Origin: Candidatus Nitrosopumilus sp.
GTDB lineage: Archaea; Thermoproteota; Nitrososphaeria; Nitrososphaerales; Nitrosopumilaceae
NCBI GenBank assembly: GCA_024644105.1
Contig: JAHELP010000007.1
Span: 1 to 39,962 of the forward strand
DNA length: 39,962 bases
Reading direction: 5' to 3'
Shown here: piece by piece, positions 39,892-39,962 of the stretch
Position numbering within the stretch: position 1 is the first letter of the stretch
How the letters are laid out: each line of letters opens with the position of its first letter
The notes under the pieces: model-generated
What the model saw: the letters and a program-made list of their open reading frames with translations, nothing else
Database searches by the model: none
What the model was told of the DNA's origin: nothing
Translations under genes and position numbers: made by a program

Positions 39892-39962
39892 ATGAATTAC
39901 AATAAACTCGGTAAAACTGACATCAAAGTATCAGAGTTAGGATTTGGTGCATGGTCTATTGC
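39892..39962 (+). CDS. Partial aldo/keto reductase, N-terminus
   Basis: Starts 6 bp after the heme-protein stop and runs off the window after 23 full codons. The visible N-terminus, MNYNKLGKTDIKVSELGFG, is the typical first strand and turn of aldo/keto reductases (LGxTxxxVSxLGFG). The substrate is unknown. The rest of the gene is outside. Confidence 0.8.
   Translation, partial: MNYNKLGKTDIKVSELGFGAWSI

Overview
The window looks like a chromosomal segment of a marine ammonia-oxidising archaeon of the Nitrososphaerota (Thaumarchaeota), most likely Nitrosopumilus-like. The DNA is strongly AT-rich. The core genes are archaeal (TFB, SRP54, SRP19, Pus10, Gar1, aIF1A, aIF5A, ribosomal proteins S8e, S24e and S27ae, archaeal shikimate enzymes, a tRNA-Tyr with an archaeal BHB intron). 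They sit beside genes typical of this phylum (ThiD-ThiN fusion, cold-shock protein, ScpA/ScpB, chlorite-dismutase-family protein, futalosine-type MqnC). The genus assignment is inference. I see no rRNA, CRISPR array, insertion sequence or prophage.

Layout. 1-4.3 kb: a partial ORF, a coiled-coil protein, an aquaporin, a peroxiredoxin, then a pair of KGTLPKG-motif proteins that share a perfect 572-bp direct repeat and flank a small zinc-ribbon gene, and a Cys/His-rich protein. 4.3-6.9 kb: a UbiD-family decarboxylase facing MqnC (menaquinone via futalosine). 7-16.6 kb: an almost complete aromatic block: ADH synthase (aroA'), dehydroquinate synthase II (aroB'), aroD, aroE, GHMP shikimate kinase, EPSP synthase, aroC, a chorismate mutase-aminotransferase fusion, tyrA and a Nudix hydrolase. 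It makes chorismate, the precursor of both tyrosine and futalosine-derived menaquinone, so it fits its MqnC neighbour. Between aroA and aroC lies a GC-rich, strongly foldable island (about 12575-12660), the best candidate here for an undescribed RNA. 16.6-20 kb: thiamine genes thiC and thiDN around three very small genes, two of them zinc-finger-like. 20-24.2 kb: sugar nucleotidyltransferase plus a eukaryote-like GNA1 acetyltransferase, a membrane protein, a GalT-family enzyme and archaeal phosphoglycerate mutase. 24.2-31.6 kb: information-processing genes (S24e, S27ae, Pus10, SRP54, Dph6, aIF5A, aIF1A), a tRNA-Tyr, a cold-shock protein and a candidate C/D box sRNA. 31.7-34.7 kb: an iron-sulfur/zinc cluster protein, an Lrp regulator, a TPR-receiver protein and a zinc alcohol dehydrogenase. 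34.7-40 kb: scpA-scpB, rps8e-srp19-gar1-tfb, sufC, a DUF167 protein, a chlorite-dismutase-family protein and the start of an aldo/keto reductase.

A recurring regulatory pattern helps annotation. Many first genes of transcription units have a TATA-like box ending 20-25 nt before the start codon, so their mRNAs should be leaderless. This decides several start codons. Genes inside operons instead overlap their neighbours or carry a GGAGG-like site. Neighbouring converging genes repeatedly overlap at their 3' ends by 4-18 bp. The only stretch over 300 bp without a protein gene is 12539-12868, which holds the structured-RNA candidate and the aroC promoter.
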